DNA of 64,000 nucleotides from Codonopsis lanceolata (taxonomy: Eukaryota > Streptophyta > Magnoliopsida > Asterales > Campanulaceae): positions 35,593,632 to 35,657,631 of the forward strand of contig CM028377.1 of the NCBI GenBank assembly GCA_013146195.2, read 5' to 3'. Shown here in pieces: positions 1 through 12,391 of this stretch. The notes below the pieces were generated by a model. The model was not told the DNA's origin, ran no database searches, and was given only the letters and a program-made list of their open reading frames with translations. The translations under genes were made by a program, and so were the position numbers. How positions within the stretch are numbered: position 1 is the first letter of the stretch; the number at the start of each line of letters is the position of its first letter.

Positions 1-1622
1 AAGAACTAGCGATAATCTCGCACTTAACATCATTCAAGAGACTCAATTAGAGTCCTAAGCCAAGAATCAATCTTATTACCAATTTGGTCTCTCAGAAATT
101 CTCAAAATTTCGTAATTGAGATTCAATGAACACAAGAAGATATAGGAATTTATCCTAAGGTTCAAATAACAAATTTTATAATTAATTGACTTCATTTGGG
201 TCAAACTACAAAGTTCCAAATTTCTAGTTCGAGGCATAAATTCGGGATTTACAATTTATCCGGGTTTCTAACCCAACAAAAATAAATCTTAAATCATAAC
301 AATTCCAATATACTCAATGAACCCATTTGGTTTCAAACCTAACCAAAATCTATTGATATCCATGGAAACATATCATTTTGACATGTATAACAACGATAAA
401 TCACAAGGAACAAGTCTCTAACAATCTATCATCAAGATGCATGTAGAGAGAGAAACTAGGGCTTAAGTAACGTACCTCAATCGAGCCACAAACGTCTAGG
501 AAGTGGAAAACAAACCGAGGGGAAAGACTCTACTCGGCGAGGGCTTCGCGATGGCGGTCGCGCTCGACAATCCGATGGCGGGAACTCAGGAATCGGCAAA
601 TCTCCATGGAAGCTCCTTCTCCCTCTCTCTCTAAAACTCACGGTGGATGAAGAAAAATGAGGGAGGAAGAGGATGAAATTAGATTATAAAGGGTTAGGGA
701 TGACAATCTACCCTTCCTAGTTGTGGACAAGGCAAAGGGAGTGATTAAAATGGGGGTAGTATAGGTTTTTCACGTCAAACTCAAAGCGAGGGAAAGAAAT
801 CCGTAATTGCATCATCATTAGGGTGAGGCGGGCGCCTCACTTGTCCAAGCGAGGCGCCTCACTTCTTGAGAGGCTTCCTCCCAAGTTCGATCCACTTTGC
901 AATTGCTCTGCATTTGAGGCGGGCGCCTCGCAAGGTGCCATGCGGCCGCCTCGGCTCAGAACCTCTAAAACTTGGTCTAAACTTGTCTAAATGATCCCAA
1001 ACTTATGGGCAATCATTCTAAGGTCTAACCCTACTCAAAAGCAGTCGGAAGCACCGAACAACACCGGAGCAGGATAGAACAAGGCTCGACTCACGCGACG
1101 AATGATCAATGAATCAAACTACAAACAAACACCAATCAAACTAAGATGACTTGGGCATGAAAAGACTTGTTTAAACATGGTTAAGACCTGAATATAAAGC
1201 CAAGAATTCAACGAACACTTCAGACGAAATAGAGGCAATACGAGCAACGAGGGAATCGCTAAGGCCAAAATCAACACGGTCGAACCGGCGATTCAACAAA
1301 CAAGCATAAAACTTGTGTACCAAGGCCTTATGAGACTCAAATAACTCTCAAGACAAGTGGAGGAATGACTAGGAGTAAAATCGAGGTCTCACGAAAGAAC
1401 TACGCGAGGAAACACTAAGCAGAGTCAAGTAAGCGAGCAGCGTCGGTATGCGACTTGTAACTTTAACTAGTTAAGGTCTATGGAACATATGGAACTAATG
1501 TATTGGCTCTATATAGCCTACCTATATTAATCAAGGTTCTTACCTCAAGTCAAGTAAGCGAGGTTACGGTTAAGCGACACGCAAAAGCAATAAGGTCAAT
1601 TACGAAGGTTCGAGGTCTTACA
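1..1622 (-). mobile_element. 3' LTR (partial) of LARD-like element 1
   Basis: This segment is repeated almost base for base at about 6031-7669, with small indels. It is the 3' LTR of a minus-strand retrotransposon and its distal part runs off the left edge of the window. The inner boundary is set by the terminal TACA (minus strand: TGTAAGACC). The purine-rich tract complementary to the sequence just after 1622 is a polypurine tract of the usual plant Ty3/gypsy type. It carries two GC palindromes (825-838 and 916-929) and no credible ORF. Confidence 0.85.
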
Positions 1623-2184
1623 TCCTCACCACCTTAAAAGAATTAGTCCACGAATTCACAATCCTAACCACCAAAGTTCAATACTATAGCCTACAAATGA
1701 ATGTCAAGGAAACCACCTTAGTGTGCCTCAAAACACGAGGGAAAGAAATACTTAAATATCCTCTCCAATCAATTCCAAAGTCGAGTCATCTTGACTCTTG
1801 GCGGGGTTGAGGACATTATCAAGGCTTACAAAGTTCCAACAAACGTGGACATTGAGGTGAAAATTCCTCTTTATCAACTAATCAAGTAATTCTTAAGCAT
1901 GTGCAATAGTTGCGCCGAATTAACAAACATCCCAACAAAGAGTTTTCCGGGCTAATTAAATTATTCCGGTCACGACACGAATCTCTAGGGTCTAACGCCC
2001 TTACACTAAAATCAAGTAGAACGGTAACTCATTTGATCAAGTCACAAGTTCATTTCATTCATGGCATGATTTCAATATACATGTTGCACATATTTGCACA
2101 AGCAAAACAAGATACCACTTTCAATTTATTCCATTTGGTAGCGGGTTCGGTCAATTCCTATATCATATAATACCGTTCTAGTTC

Positions 2185-2290
2185 TCAGAGCGAAGACCTC
2201 TTGATAATCAAGTCGGGGGCCCTCGAGTGACTTCAAAAGCTTTCGTCGTTTAGGATGCGAGGTGTTTATAAATCACATAATAGCATCCTT
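2185..2290 (-). other. conserved double-hairpin module, copy 1
   Basis: The first hairpin has an outer stem CGAA/TTCG (2191-2194 with 2242-2245), a middle stem CTCTTG/CAAAAG (2198-2203 with 2234-2239) and an inner stem AAGTC/GACTT (2210-2214 with 2229-2233). Its apical loop contains the palindrome GGGCCC (2217-2222). The second hairpin is AGGATGC/GCATCCT (2252-2258 with 2283-2289). The same arrangement recurs at 39889-39998 and 51680-51791. The G.U pair in the middle stem forms only in minus-strand RNA, which is the element's sense strand. The function is unknown; RNA dimerisation or packaging is an inference from shape. Confidence 0.7.
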
Positions 2291-3180
2291 CATCATGGTC
2301 TCATGCACATATAATATAATTACATATAGGCATGGCAATCAATATCATGTACATAGCATATTAATCTATTATGCAGGTATACCAAGTATGGAATATTCAT
2401 ACCCTTAACAATCTATTTCACGATAGATAAAGCATGTTACACCACGCTAATACTCTTATTAACGTATTAGACTTAGCAACAAGTAAACACAATAACTTAT
2501 GCATCCCTAGGTAGCAAATGGTTACTAACTAGAAGACTTCAATCACTATGGGTCAAGCGATTATGCGGTTGACAACCAATTCAAATTAGAAATCGCGGGG
2601 TCACTGGGTTACTCACCAAGTCTCATTATGGAGTCAGGACAATATTCCCTCTATCGGAGTAGTCCTCTCTATACCAGGAAAGTAGTCATCGGGAAAGAAT
2701 ATTCAATTCTACAATACTAAACAATACAGGGACTCATGGTCAAGTACTATCATGTCTATATATACCTATATAGCGATTTTGGAATACAACACGCATTACG
2801 GGAGGCTTATCCACTTCGCTCATGAAGCATTATAACAACGATCAAAGGCATTAGCAACACCGCGGCGATCACTCTTGGAATCGACAACTTTGAGTTTATC
2901 GAGATAACCCATACGGACAAGAAATGATAGCTCCACAAGGTAACATCATACACATGGTATAGCGCAACTTAAAGGCAATATAGGAAAAAATATGATGCTC
3001 TTAAACACAAACTTGCATTCACGGCAATCTAGACCAACGAGAACTTAGTAATCCAAGTCCTATATTTGTACAAAGAACATGCCGATAAGGCACAAATCGA
3101 AACGCTCAACGGAAAATACTCGGCGACACACCAAACCCAATCTAGGCCATGGATCCTATCACGGCTTATAGCTAACAAAA

Positions 3181-3192
3181 GCTACGATACCA
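3181..3192 (-). other. degenerate primer-binding site (tRNA-iMet)
   Basis: The site lies two bases from the 5' LTR. It matches the complement of TGGTATCAGAGC, the usual plant initiator-Met primer site, except for one substitution (GCTACGATACCA). The same site is intact at 42048-42059 and 52413-52424. Confidence 0.75.
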
Positions 3193-4390
3193 AGCGTGGC
3201 GACCCGGCCGGATTAGGAGCGGAATCCCAAGGTCACGTCGCTAGGACAAGGCAAGAAGAGGACAAGCACTTATAAATTAATAGTGCGAGTCGGACAGTCG
3301 AGCTAACAAAAGCTCGACACACAAATATAAGGCCGTACTAAAAATACGGGTTTACAAAATTCGATGGCGGAAGCGACAAGGAAAAGTAGTCCAGAGCTAT
3401 GAAGCTCGAAACCAAGGCCAAAGATACCAAGAGAGACATAAATCTCACGAAGGAAAGAAAAAAACTTCGCGTAACATTGCGAATATTTGGACAAACCATC
3501 GGCACTCGGTAGGCGTTTGACAAGGACCAACGATATAACACTTACCCACGGCTAAAGCATGCAGGGGTTAACCAACAATAATAATAACTAGGATAGAGAA
3601 AAGCCCCAAGCTCTTTGCGTGCAGGGATACAAGCGAATATAAAAACCAAGGCTATGAGCAACGACACAACACGTCGGCCCAAAGGAGAACCAAATCAAAA
3701 CCCAAGTATTCTACCCGACTGTAAAGTCTAAATAACCTTACAATACAACGAGCTCACAAGAATATATAATATGATACACAAGTCAAGGATGCTAGATGAG
3801 ATAGGAGTCCACAAGCTATTACTCGGAAATATCGACTATTACAATCACGAACACACGTACTAAGCTCGGTGTCGATCAAGCGTGATGCGCTACGGTCACG
3901 TACTATGCGTCCTCAATAAGACTCTGAGCTGCAACTAGAAAACAAAGTGCGGGATGAGTCATAATGACCCGATGCGTTACTACTAAACAATATGACATAA
4001 TTTGAATATTGCCATAAGAGGAAATGATATCGTGTTACGGCGAAGACCCGATAAGTCGGGTTGTCTTGTATGAAAATCGTTCCTTTACGGACTACCAAGA
4101 TGAATCAGGGTGAATCCCCTGTTCACAAACAATCAAACAAGTCAGGGAGCAAGGCACAAGAATAATCATGATTATGGATGTATATCTTATTGTAGAACAT
4201 CCCAAGTCTCTCATAGAATAATTAAGTAGAAGTATGCATGTTTATAAATATACATATACCAAGTCTCTCATAGGATTATCAAGTGTGGTATGTAAATTCG
4301 TTTATGTACCAAACAATTCATTCATGGAAGTTTATCATGTAAGGATATGCATATCTACAATTATATACATATGAAGACAATCGGGGTAAA

Positions 4391-4590
4391 TCAAGTAGGA
4401 GTATGTATATCTACATATATATACATATATGAGGCAATCATGGGTAATCAAGTAGGAGTATGTATATCTACATATATATACATATGAAGGCAATCATGGA
4501 AATCAAGTAGGAGTATGTATATCTACATATATATACATATATAAATCAAGTAGGAGTATGTATATCTACATATATACGTATCATACAATT
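4391..4590. repeat. tandem repeat (~43-57 bp, four units) inside LTR
   Basis: Units begin with TCAAGTAGGAGTATG at about 4391, 4448, 4503 and 4546. Each contains an AT-rich, self-complementary stretch of TATGTATATCTACATA type. Other LTRs of the superfamily carry single, non-expanded versions of this stretch (about 17960 and 53505), so the expansion looks specific to this copy. Confidence 0.75.
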
Positions 4591-4900
4591 CACAGGCCTA
4601 TCACGAAAGTCAGGCGATCAAGAACAAGTATATACAGGCATTGAGTTTACATATTCATGATAGCACTTTGTTTTCACAAATGCTAGAAGAAATCCACATA
4701 TAAGAGGATATGATATAAATGCGGTGCGCAATGTAGCTCATGCAATATAAAATGTTAACGAGGAGCGTCTTTGTTGGATATGCGAGATGGTACATCGACC
4801 AAGGATAGTATTATTCCAAAGCGCCCTAATGGTTACACAAGGTACTCTTCTCCAAAGTGATCAAGAATGGAGGGGTTTGCGTTTACGGTTCGGCAACCCA

Positions 4901-4934
4901 TCACTATCACGAATCTCATGATTCGTAGCGGTGA
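4901..4934 (-). other. LTR hairpin upstream of mutated splice acceptor
   Basis: ACGAATC (4909-4915) pairs with GATTCGT (4920-4926) around a four-base loop, extended by TCAC/GTGA (4901-4904 with 4931-4934). The same ACGAAT/ATTCGT core occurs at the equivalent place in the other long LTRs (17568-17613, 30679-30724, 36855-36900, 43243-43288, 53874-53914). Confidence 0.6.
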
Positions 4935-7669
4935 AACAATTGTCAACCGGGGAAGACAAGATAGGACAAGACAAGTATGCCAATTTGGACTTATTGGGAA
5001 AACAAGTAATATTTACTTATTTAAGAAATCAAGCAAGGGCGAGCACGGTAATAGCGATCTCATTCAAGTCGGTGGGCATGTTATTCTTTACGACTAATAA
5101 TCAAGCATGAGCATGAATTAAATTAAGAATCTCGAAACTAGTATTCTAGTTAAGCAGTTTCAAGCGTCGTAGGGGTTTATCGTTGAGTCGGTATTGTTAA
5201 ATGACTCACTAGCATCGACTCCGTCGAGTCATTTCTATAATTCCAATCAAATAGAGTTTGAACACTATATGTGTTCCAAGACTCCTTTCTAGGTTCTTGT
5301 TTGAGGCATAGCTAAGTTCTCGTTCCATTTAGGAACCTTAGTTCAAAATCACTAAGTCACGTATAAAAGGCGGAAACCTAAGTTGATTATCGTCCAACCA
5401 AGCTTAGTTCAATTTCAAGTTCGAAATTCCATTTGTTAATAGAATCATAAATCAAAGCACGTTGATACTCAATAGGAAGATAATTATGAAGATAAGACAC
5501 ACAATATGCTTAAAGGTCATAATCTCAAGTAGACATAGAAGTTCATGCATCATTCACAAACAACCCTTATCAAACTCAGTTCCATAGAATCATAAGATAG
5601 ATAACATTATAAAATCCCTCGAGGTTCCCTTAAGAACTAAAGATCAAGCATGCACTTCTTGAAGGACGAAGACTTAAGACAACTCAAGATTCATCAATTA
5701 ACCATGTGATGGTACTTCATAAGTCCATCACCACACACATGACTTGGATGACCATTCAGTCATCTTTACGACAACTCAAGATTCCCATCATAGAGGGTAC
5801 TAAGGCATACACGATTCAAATATCCTTCCTAAGGAAGAATTGTCACGAAGCAATCCCGGATTTTCCAAGGATGTTAACAAGGTTCCCAAGTAAAGTCACA
5901 TATTACATTCCTACGAATCTTGGGACTTCATTAAAAGTCCACTAGTATTATTGGTTCTAGTTCATAATTGAACCCATTCAAAACGTCTTTCATTCGAGTT
6001 ACGCATTCTCGACTCACACATAAACCACCCAAGAATTAGCGATAATCTCGCACTTAATCATCATTCAAGAGACTCAATTAGAGTCCTAAGCCAAGAATCA
6101 ATCTTATTACCAATTTGGTCTCACAGAAAATTCTCAAAATTTCGTAATTGAGATTCAATGAACACAAGAAGATATAGGAATTTATCCTAAGGTTCAAATA
6201 ACAAATTTTATAATTAATTGACTTCATTTGGGTCAAACTACAAAGTTCCAAATTTCTAGTTCGAGGCATAAATTCGGGATCGGGATTCACAATTTATTTA
6301 TCCGGGTTTCTAACCCAACAAAAATAAATCTTAAATCATAACAATTCCAATATACTCAATGAACCCATTTGGTTTCAAACCCTAACCAAAATCTATTGAT
6401 ATCCATGGAAACATATCATTTTGACATGTATAACAACGATAAATCACAAGGAACAAGTCTCTAACAATCTATCATCAAGATGCTTGTAGAGAGAGAAACT
6501 AGGGCTTAAGTAACGTACCTCAATCGAGCCACAAACGTCTAGGAAGTGGAAAACAAACCGAGGGGAAAGACTCTACTCGGCGAGGGCTTCGCGATGGCGG
6601 TCGCGGCTCGACAATCCGATGGCCGGAACTCCGGGAATCGGCAAATCTCCCATGGAAGCTCCTTCTCCCTCTCTCTCTAAAACTCACGGTTGGATGAAGA
6701 AAATGAGGGAGGAAGAGGAAGAAATTGGATTATAAAGGGTTAGGGATGACCATCCCTTCCTAGTTGTGGACAAGGCAAAGGGAGTGGTTAAAATGGGGGT
6801 AGTATAGGTTTTTCACGCCAAAAATCAAAAGCAGGGAAAGAAATCCGTAATTGCACATCGGCGGTGAGGCGGGCGCCTCACCCAGCTTGACGCCTCAGCT
6901 GAGAGGCTTCTCCCAAGTTCAGACCACTTTGCAATTACTCCCAGCATCTGAGGCGGGCGCCTCGCAAGGTGCCATGCGGCCGCCTCGGCTCCAGAACCTC
7001 TAAAACTTGGTCTAAACTTGTCCTAAATGATCCCAAACTTATGGGCAATCATTCTAAGGTCTAACCCTACTCAAAAGCAGTCGGAGCTTGCACCGAACAA
7101 CACCGGAACAAGGATAGAACAAGGCTCAACCCACGCGACGAATGATCAACGAATCAAACTACAAACAAACACCAATCAAACTAAGATGACTTGGGCATGA
7201 AAAAGACTTGTTTAAACATGGTTAAGACCTGAATATAAAGCCAAGAATTCAACGAACACTTCGTACGACGAAATAGAGGCAATACGAGCAACGAGGGGAA
7301 TCGCTAAGGCCAAAATCAACACGGTCGAACCGGCGATTCAACAAACAAGCATAAAACTTGTGTACCAAGGCCTTATGAGACTCAAATAACTCTCAAGACA
7401 AGTGGAGGAATGACTAGGAGTAAAATCGAGGTCTCACGAAAGAACTACGCGAGGAAACACTAAGCCAGAGTCAAGTAACGAACAGCGTCGGTATGCGACT
7501 TGTAACTTTAACTAGTTAAGGTCTATGGAACATATGGAACTAATGTATTGGCTCCTATATAGCCTACCTATAATAATCAAGGTTCTTACCTCAAGTCAAG
7601 TAAGCGAGGTTACGGTTAAACGACACGCAAAGCAATAAGGTCAATTACACGAAGGTTCGGGGTCTTACA

Positions 7670-7847
7670 CTGGCGCCACCCATAGAGGAACCAAGCGCGA
7701 CGCCCACTTCATATGGGGGTGGCGCCCGGCATAATGATTATTACTGCTTGTAGCACTTTGCCTCCCGTACACTCTCTCAAACATACATATTACAAGTCGA
7801 TGAAGCACATAAAGAAAATCCTAAATAACGAAGTCCCCACTCCCCAT
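7670..7847. other. spacer with 10-bp inverted repeat
   Basis: A short stretch between two retrotransposon LTRs. It contains GGCGCCACCC (7672-7681) and its exact reverse complement (7717-7726), able to form a 55-nt GC-rich foldback. No gene is visible. Confidence 0.5.
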
Positions 7848-9070
7848 TGATAAATAAGTGTGCTGGTGATGAGCGTATTTTATCGCAGTTGATTATTGGG
7901 TATTATTCCGGCTTAAATTATGTTATTTCTCGAGGTTTTTGTTGTCTAATATGTGTTTTAGTGTTGTTTTATAGTTTCAAGGACTTTTGGAATAATTGTG
8001 CAAAATATAGGCATTTTATGCTGAATTGAAGAACTTCAGGGACCAAACTACAAAAGCTGAAAACTTGAAGGCAAAAGCTGAAAATCAGATTTCCAGCACA
8101 AAAATTCAGCCGCCCACTTTGTGTTATAATTGCCTTGGGAAACGTGAAAGTCCTAGTTTAATTCTTTTTAGTGTTTTAATTATAATGTATCTCCTTGTCC
8201 TCCTTGTTGTAGGATTAATTAGGTATAAATAGATCCATTTAGTTAGGAAAAAAAGGAGAAGTTCTATATTATTTTTCTTTGTCTATGAAGAAAGATTATT
8301 CAAGAATGATTCAAGGTTTTGTATTTTCAATTATGGAGAGCTAACTCCATAATCTAGGAATTGGAGGTAACTTGTATCGAATCTATTGTTTTATATTAAT
8401 TCTTATTCATTTTAATTCTTGTTGATTGTGGTGTTTATCAATACCTCTATTATTTCGCTTTGAACAAATGAATGTAATCGCAAATAATAAAGGCCTAGAG
8501 GTGCGGATAACTGCATGACCAATGTGCATATGTCGTACACTGGCTCACCATCACAATAAATTGGACCTATCGATGCACGAGAGTGATAAGTTAGGACCAG
8601 GTTCATACATGATCTAGGTGACAGATAGATCATAATCTAGGTGACAGATAGATTATATGTTCTTGTGCTTAGGATATAGAATGGATGAATGTTGCGGGGA
8701 TGGAGGCTGAACTAATAGTTCAACAGACTATATCTATCTTTTGTGAACGAACCCAAGAAATTGAATGATAATTATTTTGAATTAAACAATAGAATAGATA
8801 CAAGTGAATCCTAATTCCTAGTCAATTTACAAATCTTTGATTTATCTCATATTTATATGTTTTGTTAGTTAAATTATTTTATTGCTTTCTAGTTAATTTA
8901 ATATATAAAAACCAAAAAAACCCCATTAGTTATTAATTGCTTTATTTTAAATAGATTAGCTAAATTTACTATAATCAAATCCAAATCTCTGTGGTTCGAC
9001 CCTTGCTTCCAATACTATTCTATAATAGTCTTGTCCACTTGCAAGGAAAAAGATTAAATAAAACATCGAT
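7848..9070 (+). mobile_element. Athila/Tat-type Ty3/gypsy LTR (solo or truncated)
   Basis: The region begins TGATAAATAAGTG and contains a strong TATA element (TATAAATAGA from 8224). It ends with the motif around 8990-9020 (TCTCTGTGGTTCGACCC...) typical of the 3' end of Athila and Tat LTRs. A 25-bp duplication lies at about 8610-8657. No primer site or coding region follows, and I could not identify a target duplication, so it may be solo or truncated. The two ORFs here (7847-8029, 8026-8232) are chance frames. Confidence 0.55.
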
Positions 9071-9307
9071 CACCTGGCTTCAGTGAATTGGAGACAAAAG
9101 ACTTCACACACAGTTCACTTCATCGCACGCAAAATAAGAAAACTGCGTTTAGTTTACGCAGTGAGCGAGAGAGAGAGTACACCTCCTCTAAAAAGCCTCA
9201 AAGTTCCATCAAATCTCCTCCAAACATAAATCCAACCGGTTAAAGTGAACCTTAGCCTTCCAGCTAGGATTCCACCTTATTTCTCTGGTCCAAAAATCCA
9301 AAAAAGA

Positions 9308-9620
9308 TCAATTGCTCTGCCCGAATCCAGAGGCCAAATCCGCTAGAAGCAAGCAGTTGCTCTGCCCGATTTCTGCCAGCAGCAAAAACACAAGTAGTTG
9401 CTCCGCCCATTTTACGGTGCCAGAAAGCAGCTTTCGGAAGCAGTTACTCTGCCCGAATCTCGATCCGCAACAACAAAAGACTCCCTCTCCCGGAAGGACA
9501 GAACGAGCACAACCTACACTCTTAAAGGTAAGCCTTTAAGAGGTTATATATAAAAAGTGTTATTTTCAGCCGGCCCAATGTAAAAATATAAGCAGTTATG
9601 CTGCCCGGATTTCTATTGAA
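9308..9620 (+). repeat. dispersed 18-20 bp motif array
   Basis: A motif close to CAGTTGCTCTGCCCGAAT occurs five times (about 9308, 9352, 9391, 9438, 9591), spaced 39-47 bp for the first four. The array overlaps a proline/serine-rich frame at 9312-9539 that I do not recognise and judge to be chance. It is followed by a GT-AG donor-like AAAGGTAAGC at about 9525. It probably belongs to an unclassified retroelement. Confidence 0.5.
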
Positions 9621-9779
9621 AATAACATTAAAAATAGCCATTATTATGGCCAAATATTTACAAATATATTTGTAATTACTGGAAGGAAGCGGTACAAATC
9701 CGTAAATAATGTAGATACATATATATTTGTTTAAATACTTTATTTTATTTACTGAATAAATATAGTAAAAGCATATTTT

Positions 9780-9950
9780 AGCCAAAAACTATTTTTGAGA
9801 ACGAAAGGGCGAGTTGGGTGCCTAACACCTTCCCACCTCGTAACTTAGCACCCGAACCCTTTTTTTACAAACTCTGGTTATTTTTTTGTTTTTCTTTATC
9901 TCTCCTTAAAATAAAGATGGCGGCTTTGGTACAACATTTTGGATCACAGT
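9780..9950. mobile_element. retroelement-like fragment
   Basis: The sequence around 9812-9860 (GGTGCCTAACACCTTCCC and following) resembles a repeat widespread in plant Ty3/gypsy untranslated regions. This is recognised from memory only. There is no coding content. Confidence 0.35.
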
Positions 9951-9958
9951 GAGACCCG

Positions 9959-10500
9959 CAACATCCTTTTCTTACACTTTTTCGTTTTTCCCTAAACAAA
10001 GAACGATAAGAATGAAAAGGGTGATGCACTTTCTGTATCTTGTCTTCCCCTAAACAAGGGAGGCTGAGACACGGGAAACCCAAAAGCACTCATAGTGACC
10101 CAGAATGCACATCAGTCCACAATGAGGCAGGGTGTGTTCCCATGCGCCTTCACAACATCCTTTTTTTGCACTTTTTCGTCTTCTCCTAAACAAGGGACGA
10201 TGGGAATGAAAAGGGTGATGCGTTTTATGTATCTTGTTTTCCCCTAAATAAGGGAGGATGAGTTACGGAGAAATCCAAAGCACTCATAAGTAGACTAAAG
10301 CACACTCAGTGACTGAGGCATATTCAATGCGCTTTTCGACAACACTCTTCTTGCATTTTTAATTTCGTCTTCCCCTAAACAAGGGAGGATGGAATGGGAA
10401 GAGTGATGTCCTTCCGCAGCATGCGCCTCCCTAAAAAAGAGAGCGCGGGGTCCGGGAGAAATCCGGGGTACCCACAGAATGTGATGCGTTAAGCATCAAA
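9959..10500. repeat. three tandem units of ~190 bp
   Basis: Units start at about 9959, 10153 and 10340 with CAACATCC-like sequence. Each contains CCTAAACAAGGGA-GGATG sub-motifs and a GAATGAAAAGGGTGATG segment. Spacing is 194 and 187 bp. The units have diverged and the third is shortest and most degraded. Such arrays are common in untranslated parts of Tat-lineage retrotransposons. Confidence 0.7.
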
Positions 10501-10829
10501 GCAAGATTAGACTTAGGGAATCTATTCCCTAGGAATTTTAATACTCAAAGTCTACTCAAGATACTCAAGTAATGACCTAGGCTATAACCGAGATCACAAG
10601 AAAGAACTACGCGAGAACACTCAACCGAGTCGGCTTCCGACTATCGTCGAGTAACAATTTGTAACTTAAACAAGTTAAAGTCTTGAGGAACATAAAGAAC
10701 TATAGTATAGGCCTCTAAATAGCCTACCTACACGTCAAAAGATTCTCATATCAATTCATACATGAGTTGCAATGGTTATTCGATCCGCAAAGCATGTAAC
10801 TCAAACACATGAAGGTTCGGGGTCTTACA
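10501..10829 (-). mobile_element. truncated LTR end, element-1 family
   Basis: It matches the terminal part of the 5' LTR at about 7340-7669, including AAGAACTACGCGAG and GTAACTT, and ends with the same GGTCTTACA at 10829. It has no partner LTR and is cut on its left by the tandem array. Confidence 0.7.
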
Positions 10830-11120
10830 TGCGATGCATCGTTCGAATAATAGTTTTGTTTGTAAAAGATATTTATAATAAGATAATTTTCTAAACTTGT
10901 TATAAGTAATTAAAATTTTAAATTAGAATACTTTGAACAAAACTAAAATAATGTGAAAACTGAAATTAATCAATGAATGGGTAATTGAAAGATTTGTGTA
11001 GGAATTTATGTAGGAAAAAAAAGAACTTAAGAAATAAAGTCATTCATAATTAATTGATATATATATATATGAATTAGTCATGTGGCAACAGTAGCATCTG
11101 TTAGTACTAATTAATAAGAA

Positions 11121-11298
11121 TTAAACTTGCATCCACCAGTGGTGTATAATATTTTTTATACAAACGATGTTTTAAACATGACGCATGAGCAACCAGAATT
11201 TAAATAATTCAAGACGAAAGTTGTGTTTGACATGTGTCATGATCTAAGGGTCAATTGTGTAAAAAAAATCTACACCGTCGGTGGATGGAAACTTTATC
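11121..11298. mobile_element. MITE-like element, copy 1
   Basis: Imperfect terminal inverted repeats of about 40 bp (left contains CATCCACC...GGTGTA, right is its reverse complement with a few changes). The core contains TGACATGTGTCATGATCTAA. No target duplication could be fixed with certainty, so the superfamily is unassigned. Confidence 0.55.
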
Positions 11299-11779
11299 AT
11301 TTAATAGTTAATAAATATATATTAGTAGAAAAAAATTAACATAAACATGTCCCATAATTAACTTGTATAAATCAAATAGTAGGGAAATGAAAATTGATGA
11401 GAATCGAAGAGTTTCAATCAAATTAAACTTAAATAAATTAAATATAATAAAATCTAGTTTTAAAATAAGCTATATTTGACAGAAACAAAATCTCTTCTTA
11501 TTTTACAGAAAGTTCACACATGACAGTCATTTCACTGAAAACTGTCACGTGGTAGAAGAAGTTCTGTTTTAGTAATAGTTAATAGAATATATTGAAATTG
11601 ATCATTCAAATGGGTAATTGAAAGATTTGTTTATGAATTTTTTGTAGAAAAAAGAAGTAAAAAAAGAAGTAATTAATAATTAATAAATATAGATTAATTA
11701 GTAATTTTTAGGGTGAAATTGATCATTTTAACTAAAGTCATCATGTGGCAACCGTGACTTCTGTTAATAGTAATTAGTA

Positions 11780-11957
11780 TTAAATTTTCATCCATGTATG
11801 GTATAGAATCTCTCTTACACAAAAGACATTTGAACGCTACATGTGGGCAACCAAAATCTAAATAAATCAAGATAAAGATTGTGATTGACACGGGTCATGA
11901 TCTAAAGACCGCTTGTGTAAAAAAGATTTTACACCGATAATTGATGAAAATTTTACT
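11780..11957. mobile_element. MITE-like element, copy 2
   Basis: Same structure as 11121-11298, with TIRs of about 40 bp (AAATTTTCATC... paired with ...GATGAAAATTTTACT). The core shares TGACACGGGTCATGATCTAAA. It is flanked on the right by a TTCCCTCCGTTCC sequence at about 11968 that resembles a Stowaway end lacking its partner. Confidence 0.55.
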
Positions 11958-12329
11958 CATTAATAACTATTCCCTCCGTTCCAGGCAAATAGTTTTTGTT
12001 TAAAAATCTATTTTTAAAAAAAAAAAAGGCTTAAATAGCAATTTGGTAACCCTACTTTCCAACTTTTTTAATTAAGATCACTCTACTATTTCTTTTCTTA
12101 CTTTAGTCACTATACTTGGCCAATCAAGTCAATAAGGTCACTAGGGGTCATTTCCGTTAATTAAATGGATGGAAATATTTAAAAAGACAAAAATACCCCT
12201 AACCTTTGGAACAAGCTGTATGTGAAAATTGAAATCCATAAGAATCCAAAAAGAAAAAAAAAAGAAAGCTAAAGGACAAAATGACTAGATGGGTCATACA
12301 ACCTTTGGTTATATGACACACACACACAT

Positions 12330-12391
<62 letters not shown>

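Larger units (their letters stand above)
1623..3194 (-). mobile_element. non-coding internal domain of LARD-like element 1
   Basis: This is the 1.57-kb region between the two LTRs. All frames are broken and no Gag, protease, RT or integrase motif is visible, so the element is non-autonomous. Sequence blocks are shared with the internal domains at 51251-52426 and 39251-42061, notably the hairpin module at 2185-2290 and the leader next to the primer site. The short ORFs inside it are not related to any known protein that I recognise. Confidence 0.8.
3195..7669 (-). mobile_element. 5' LTR of LARD-like element 1 (4.48 kb)
   Basis: This is a full-length LTR in minus orientation. It starts at 7669 (TGTAAGACCCCG) and ends next to the primer site at 3195, where the terminal TG has mutated to CG. 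The 6031-7669 part matches 1-1622. It contains GC palindromes (6866-6879, 6950-6963), a possible TATA element on the minus strand (6730-6737), a 5' splice-site sequence AG/GTACGT (intron side from 6518) and a 55-bp tandem repeat. The matching acceptor near 4740 has AG changed to AT. The left target duplication lies outside the window; the right flank is CTGGC. Confidence 0.85.
10978..11957. repeat. degenerate direct duplication carrying two MITE-like elements
   Basis: About 340 bp from 10978 recurs from 11609 (GGGTAATTGAAAGATTTG start, then GTCATGTGGCAAC, then a hairpin-capable element). The intervening piece (about 11310-11606) holds GTCACGTGG-type sequence. The region is AT-rich and contains no credible gene; the 65-aa minus frame at 11694-11891 lies within the repeat. 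Confidence 0.6.
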
